From Kiritimatiellia bacterium (GTDB lineage: Bacteria; Verrucomicrobiota; Kiritimatiellia; RFP12; UBA1067): a stretch of 10,316 bases of DNA. Both the position numbers and the translations under genes were made by a program. The stretch covers positions 1 to 10,316 of the forward strand of contig JAQVQN010000055.1 of NCBI GenBank assembly GCA_028701555.1, read 5' to 3'. Under the pieces are notes generated by a model. It was not told the origin of the DNA. It searched no databases and saw only the letters and a program-made list of their open reading frames with translations. Shown here piece by piece: positions 7,426 to 10,316 of this stretch. The first letter of the stretch is position 1. Each line of letters starts with the position of its first letter.

Positions 7426-8025
7426 CTAAAATTCTAATATCGGCGGCGCGTTGGTCTCGACAGCGGCAGGCGGCGCGTTGGTCTCGGACAGCTCCCCGTC
7501 CGGCGCGCTGAAGGCGGCATGCAGTCGTTTGAGCAGGTCCGCTACCAGCTCTTCCTCACTCATTTTGACGAAGACCTCCGCCTGGTCACGCGCAATCCAG
7601 AAGCTCACCTCCGGCGGCGGTGTAATCCTGCGCCAGTCGCCGTAAACGCCCCTGGTCTCAACCCGGTCACCCTTGTTCATACTGCCTACCACGACAGCCG
7701 TGGCGCTCGGTCCAGCCCTGACCTGACTCTTGTCGGCCGTGACCAGTCCGCTTTTAACCAGATCGCGGTAGATGTACAGCGACAGCGAGTCCGGGGCCAG
7801 CACGGGTATCCACAGTGAAACGCCGTCATCCTCCCCGCGCACTTCCAGCTCCGTAGCAAGCGGCAGCCAAGCCGCCGCACTCTCCTGCGGGCTATCGATA
7901 CCCGTATATAACGCGGCACGCTCCGCCGTGACCCGCGCCATCAAACGGCCCGGTTCGCTTGCCGCCGCCGCCGCAATCGCGCAGATAACAGCGGAGAAGC
8001 ATGCCATATGACACCGCCACATCAT
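7426..8025 (-). CDS. secreted SH3-domain protein, function unknown
   Basis: 199 residues from the ATG at 8025, with a weak AGGG five bases upstream. A signal peptide is visible (hydrophobic residues 8-22, AVICAIAAAAA, likely cut near S23), so the product should be periplasmic or extracellular. Residues 96-151 (KSQVRAGPSATAVVVGSMNKGDRVETRGVYGDWRRI, then SFWIARDQAEV) match a bacterial SH3 domain, with the VRAGPS start and WxxI core. Residues 28-90 look like a more diverged copy, ending in SLYIYRDLV. An amphipathic helix (about 155-172) and a short tail with two ETNAPP units follow. Bacterial SH3 domains usually bind peptidoglycan or peptides, so a cell-wall role is possible but unproven. A longer frame up to 8163 would run through the terminator and into the small basic protein gene and is rejected. 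Confidence 0.75.
   Translation of the reverse strand: MMWRCHMACFSAVICAIAAAAASEPGRLMARVTAERAALYTGIDSPQESAAAWLPLATELEVRGEDDGVSLWIPVLAPDSLSLYIYRDLVKSGLVTADKSQVRAGPSATAVVVGSMNKGDRVETRGVYGDWRRITPPPEVSFWIARDQAEVFVKMSEEELVADLLKRLHAAFSAPDGELSETNAPPAAVETNAPPILEF
7442..7486. repeat. 18-base direct repeat, 27-base period, in the SH3 gene tail
   Basis: GGCGGCGCGTTGGTCTCG occurs at 7442-7459 and again, identical, at 7469-7486. The 27-base offset keeps frame and encodes ETNAPPAAV then ETNAPPILE at the C-terminus of the SH3-domain protein. It looks like a recent in-frame tandem duplication in a flexible tail. Confidence 0.8.
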
Positions 8026-8040
8026 TTCGCCCTGCCTAAC

Positions 8041-8091
8041 AAAAAAACAAGCCGCAACCGTATGTTCTCCCAAGGAGTATACGACTGCGGC
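8041..8091 (-). terminator. intrinsic terminator of the small basic protein gene
   Basis: On the minus strand, GCCGCA (8091-8086) pairs with TGCGGC (8056-8051). Inside are two G-T wobble pairs, then CGTAT with ATACG, then CTCC-TTG-GGAG at the tip. The stem is followed directly by TTGTTTTTTT (8050-8041). It lies 28 bases after the stop of the small basic protein gene. Its T run ends only 15 bases before the start codon of the next minus-strand gene. Confidence 0.85.
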
Positions 8092-8119
8092 CAAATATGC
8101 TTTCGGGCAAAGAAGCGAC

Positions 8120-8275
8120 CTACACGTCCGGCTTGGTCTTACGCAGACCCAAACCGCGGTCACCGTCTTTCCACTGCCCGCGTTTCTTCAGAAGATCCAC
8201 ACGCTCGAAACGCTTGAGCACATTGCGTTTGACCGTAATCTTACTCGAACCCTTTAAACTCGTATGCTGACTCAT
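8120..8275 (-). CDS. small basic protein, Chlamydiae/Verrucomicrobia family
   Basis: 51 residues from ATG at 8275 to TAG at 8120. The protein starts MSQHTSLKGSSKITVKRN, has a core VLKRFERVDLLKKRGQWKDG, and ends GLGLRKTKPDV. The core closely fits the PVC-restricted 'small basic protein' family (I recall TIGR04137), whose members are about 50-60 residues and share the RNVLKRFERVDLL and KTKP blocks. Seventeen residues are Lys, Arg or His, so binding to RNA or ribosome is likely, but no function is established that I know of. A purine-rich site (AGGAATAGGGG) lies upstream. The gene has its own candidate promoter and a strong terminator, so it is monocistronic and probably well expressed. It is one of the best taxonomic markers in the window. 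Confidence 0.9.
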   Translation of the reverse strand: MSQHTSLKGSSKITVKRNVLKRFERVDLLKKRGQWKDGDRGLGLRKTKPDV

Positions 8276-8328
8276 CGCTAGCCCCTATTCCTCTTCAAGT
8301 TGCCTTCTTCCGTCAAAAAAGAATTATT

Positions 8329-8356
8329 ATGATACCAAAAAAACGCATTCCCTCAA
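8329..8356 (-). promoter_or_regulatory. candidate promoter of the small basic protein gene
   Basis: On the minus strand, TTGAGG (8356-8351) and TATCAT (8334-8329) are separated by 16 bases that include a run of seven T. TATCAT matches the -10 consensus at five of six positions, and CATAAT overlaps it as an alternative. The implied 5' leader is about 45 bases. Confidence 0.4.
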
Positions 8357-8391
8357 CCCTAAACCGTCTGGCGACCCGAAAAAATTGGGAG

Positions 8392-8439
8392 TGTGCAAAA
8401 TATAAGGCGGTTGCACATACCGCACATATGTGCGATACT
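8392..8439 (+). promoter_or_regulatory. operator/promoter of the vapBC-type operon
   Basis: Two dyads share a GCACA half-site. TGTGCAA (8392-8398) faces TTGCACA (8411-8417), and a perfect 14-base palindrome CGCACATATGTGCG spans 8421-8434. A candidate promoter TTGCAC (8411-8416), 17-base spacer, GATACT (8434-8439) with an extended TG upstream of the -10 places the palindrome inside the spacer and the first dyad across the -35. This fits autorepression by the ribbon-helix-helix antitoxin and its complex with the toxin, as is usual for VapBC. Transcription would start near 8446, about 20 bases before the antitoxin ATG. Confidence 0.7.
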
Positions 8440-8465
8440 GGCATCTAAACGAATGGAGACCCCCG

Positions 8466-8696
8466 ATGAACATCACACTTTCGGTAGACCCAAAACTCAT
8501 AGAGAAATCACGGCGCATGGCCCGCCAACAGGGCACGTCTCTCAATCAATTGGTTCGCGACTATCTGGAAAAGTTTTCGGGTTCCCAGCGGGACATCTCC
8601 GCCGCCGAAGAGTTTCGAGGTCTTGCGCTGAACAAAGGCGGGCGTTCAGCGCCTGGTTTCCGCTTTGATCGCGAAGAGGCCCACGCGAGGATGTGA
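8466..8696 (+). CDS. vapB: ribbon-helix-helix antitoxin, VapB type
   Basis: 76 residues from ATG at 8466, with TGGAGA about eight bases upstream. Residues 2-8 (NITLSVD) form the DNA-binding beta strand, followed by two helices (PKLIEKSRRMARQQG and SLNQLVRDYLEKF), the standard ribbon-helix-helix fold of CopG/MetJ-like antitoxins. The tail, with GFRFDREEAHARM at its end, is the type of segment that wraps into the toxin active site. The stop is three bases before the toxin gene, so the two are translated together. It should neutralise the toxin and repress the operon at the GCACA sites upstream. A GTG start at 8430 lies in the operator palindrome and is rejected. Confidence 0.85.
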   Translation: MNITLSVDPKLIEKSRRMARQQGTSLNQLVRDYLEKFSGSQRDISAAEEFRGLALNKGGRSAPGFRFDREEAHARM

Positions 8697-8699
8697 CAG

Positions 8700-9107
8700 A
8701 TGGATTTTCTGGATACCAACATCGTGGTGTATGCGAACGACACCCGCGACAAGCGGAAGCAAAAACGGTGTATCGAAATCATCGAACGGGCACTCACCAC
8801 AGGAGATGCGACCGTTTCGACGCAGGTTCTTTTCGAATACGCGAACGTCGCATTGACGAAACTCGCGCAAAGCGCTGCAGTGATACGACGCCAGATCGAG
8901 CTGTTGTCCACGCTCCCAGTCATTCCTCAATCCGCCGCGTTGGCCATACGGGCGACCGAAATCAAAGAACTTTACGGGCTCTCTTTTTGGGATGCGGCAA
9001 TTATAGCGGCGGCGGCGGAAGGGGGGTGTTCGCAGATCCTTTCCGAAGACATGAACACGGGGCAGATCTATTGTGGCATCCGCCTTGTCAACCCGTTCCA
9101 TCCCTAA
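8700..9107 (+). CDS. vapC: PIN-domain ribonuclease toxin, VapC type
   Basis: 135 residues, the usual length for VapC. The PIN-domain acidic residues are all present: D5 in FLDTNI, E46 in VLFEYAN, D98 in SFWDAAI and D117 in LSEDMNTG. They hold one or two Mg or Mn ions for cleavage of RNA, typically tRNA or rRNA loops. The toxin therefore appears intact. Its ribosome binding site (GAGGA, about eight bases upstream) lies inside the antitoxin gene, and the gap between the genes is three bases. Together they form a type II toxin-antitoxin module. The exact RNA target cannot be predicted from sequence. Confidence 0.9.
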   Translation: MDFLDTNIVVYANDTRDKRKQKRCIEIIERALTTGDATVSTQVLFEYANVALTKLAQSAAVIRRQIELLSTLPVIPQSAALAIRATEIKELYGLSFWDAAIIAAAAEGGCSQILSEDMNTGQIYCGIRLVNPFHP

Positions 9108-9119
9108 TGAAACATTTTT

Positions 9120-10262
9120 ATGTTCGAGCATCTTTACATCCACATACCATTCTGCGACGGCAAGTGCCATTACTGCGGCTTTTATTCGGTCATGGCCGCG
9201 CCAAGCCTGACCGAGCTTTATGTCGGGTTGCCCGCCGCCGAGCTGGACGTGCTGCGTGAGATGCGCCAGATTGCGGCAAAGACCCCGATCCGCAGCGTCT
9301 ACATGGGCGGCGGCACACCCGCTATGCTGGGGTGCGACGGACTTAAGCGTTTGGCCGAAGGCATTGCCGGCAAGCTGGATCTCAGCGGCGTGTCGGAGTG
9401 GACCGTGGAACTGAACCCCGCCTCGGTGAACACGGACATACTCGATACGCTCCGCGCGATCGGCGCCAACCGCATCAGCATCGGCGCACAGATTTTCGAC
9501 GACCCGACCTTGAAGTTGATCGGGCGCCGCCATTCGGCTGAAGATGCCGCGCGCGCAGTGGCCATGGCACAGGATGCCGGGTTCGGCAATGTCGGCATAG
9601 ACCTGATCGCCGGGCTGCCCGGCGTCACTGACGAACTATGGGGGCAGACGCTAGCGCACGCGCTAGCGCTACAGCTCAAGCATTTGTCGGTGTACGCGCT
9701 CAGCGTCGAGCCCGGAACCGTGTTGGCCGCCCAAGCCGCCGCCGGCCTGAGGTTGCCGGACGAAGAGGCGCAACTGGCGGCCCTGTCGCAGGCGGAGCAG
9801 GTGCTCGGTGCCGCTGGGTTCGCGCGCTACGAAATCTCCAATTACGCCTTGCCGGGTCTCGAGTGCCTGCACAACCTCAGCGTCTGGCGTGGCAGCGACT
9901 ACCTGGGCTTGGGGCCTGCCGCAGCCTCGCGGGTGGGAAAAACGCGCTGGACCAACTGCGCCGACCTATCCGACTACATCGAGGCCGTGCAGCAGGGCCG
10001 ACGCCCGGCATGCGAGCGCGAGACCCTCAGCGACGTTGACGACGCTTTGGAGCGCGTGGTTTTCGCGCTGCGGTTGGCTGAAGGCATCGGCTTGGACGAG
10101 ATACGGCATAAATTCCCGGTTTTGTCCGGCCGCATCGGAGAATGGAAAAAACGCATGCAGGGCTTGGCGCGTCAACAGATCGCCGAGCCGCATGGCCAGC
10201 GCTGGCGCCTGACCGCCCGCGGCCGCGATGTTTGCGACGCAGTCTTGCGCGAGCTGCTTTGA
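9120..10262 (+). CDS. hemW: HemW-type radical SAM protein (haem chaperone)
   Basis: 380 residues, full length for HemW. C12, C16 and C19 (CDGKCHYCGF) form the CxxxCxxC iron-sulfur site; the following GF rather than xC favours HemW over the oxygen-independent coproporphyrinogen oxidase HemN. GGGTP (63-67) is the SAM-binding motif, VELNP (96-100) and IGAQIFDD (121-128) are family blocks, and HNLSVWRGSDYLGLGPAA (251-268) is the HemW signature, with V where Y is usual. Residues 300-380 form the C-terminal HemW domain. HemW binds haem and is proposed to deliver it to respiratory proteins in the cytoplasm; it often bears the older label coproporphyrinogen III oxidase-like. It begins 12 bases after the toxin gene and has no Shine-Dalgarno site (AAACATTTTT precedes ATG), so it may depend on coupling to vapC. 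Confidence 0.9.
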   Translation: MFEHLYIHIPFCDGKCHYCGFYSVMAAPSLTELYVGLPAAELDVLREMRQIAAKTPIRSVYMGGGTPAMLGCDGLKRLAEGIAGKLDLSGVSEWTVELNPASVNTDILDTLRAIGANRISIGAQIFDDPTLKLIGRRHSAEDAARAVAMAQDAGFGNVGIDLIAGLPGVTDELWGQTLAHALALQLKHLSVYALSVEPGTVLAAQAAAGLRLPDEEAQLAALSQAEQVLGAAGFARYEISNYALPGLECLHNLSVWRGSDYLGLGPAAASRVGKTRWTNCADLSDYIEAVQQGRRPACERETLSDVDDALERVVFALRLAEGIGLDEIRHKFPVLSGRIGEWKKRMQGLARQQIAEPHGQRWRLTARGRDVCDAVLRELL

Positions 10263-10316
10263 CGGGTAAGCACTGACGGGGGCTGTAGTTCCAGATCAGG
10301 TTATAAACAGGTGATA
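10263..10316. other. unassigned right edge
   Basis: The 54 bases after the HemW stop contain two TGACGGG copies (10260-10266 and 10272-10278) but no gene, clear terminator or promoter that I can support. Confidence 0.5.

Noticed and set aside
7287..7511. Plus-strand 74-codon frame
   Set aside because: It spans an AT-rich intergenic stretch, then runs antisense into the SH3 gene, with no domain.
8430..8465. GTG start extending the antitoxin gene
   Set aside because: The GTG lies within the operator palindrome, and ribbon-helix-helix antitoxins start at the beta strand, as from 8466.
8646..9533. Minus-strand 295-codon frame
   Set aside because: It is antisense to vapC and hemW, both clear genes, and has no recognisable domain.
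1..10316. CRISPR array, tRNA, rRNA or insertion sequence
   Set aside because: I looked for regularly spaced direct repeats, cloverleaf patterns and transposase frames and found none; the only repeats are the short ones listed.

Overview
The window most likely comes from a bacterium of the PVC superphylum (Kiritimatiellota, Lentisphaerota or Verrucomicrobiota side). Four things point there: a 51-residue protein of the 'small basic protein' family that I know from Chlamydiae and Verrucomicrobia (8120-8275, minus); an exported protein built from autotransporter-associated beta-strand repeats without a barrel; a stand-alone URO-D-fold protein in a sugar locus; and a XylR-type (sugar-binding domain plus AraC) regulator. 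The DNA is GC-rich and coding is dense. Taxonomy is inferred from gene content only. I saw no tRNA, rRNA, CRISPR array, transposase or phage gene.

Left part (1-7277) is a carbohydrate-use locus. A minus-strand operon reads URO-D-like protein (6032-4884), secreted beta-strand-repeat protein (4851-2467), and a GH106 alpha-L-rhamnosidase-type glycoside hydrolase (2453 to beyond base 1). Gaps are 32 and 13 bases and no terminator is visible between the genes. A XylR-like regulator (6120-7277, plus) is divergent. The 87-base region between them holds three short dyads and overlapping promoter-like elements, so the regulator probably controls both itself and the operon in response to a sugar, plausibly rhamnose or a product of a rhamnose-containing glycan. 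The hydrolase fills the first 2453 bases and runs off the left edge; its visible part is open for 817 codons. Near the left edge it carries an in-frame, heptad-flanked palindromic repeat.

Middle part (7278-8391): an AT-rich gap between convergent genes, then a minus-strand secreted SH3-domain protein (8025-7426). Upstream of it lies the small basic protein gene, which ends in a strong intrinsic terminator sitting only 15 bases before the SH3 gene start.

Right part (8392-10316): a type II toxin-antitoxin pair of VapBC type (ribbon-helix-helix antitoxin 8466-8696, PIN-domain toxin 8700-9107), with a clear operator/promoter made of repeated GCACA half-sites. It is followed after 12 bases by a HemW-type radical SAM gene (9120-10262) that has no visible Shine-Dalgarno site. 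The last 54 bases hold nothing I can assign.

No wholly new system is obvious. The most interesting items are the URO-D / beta-strand protein / GH106 operon with its divergent regulator, the repeat element inside the GH106 gene, the operator layout of the toxin-antitoxin pair, and the terminator placed directly in front of the SH3 gene.
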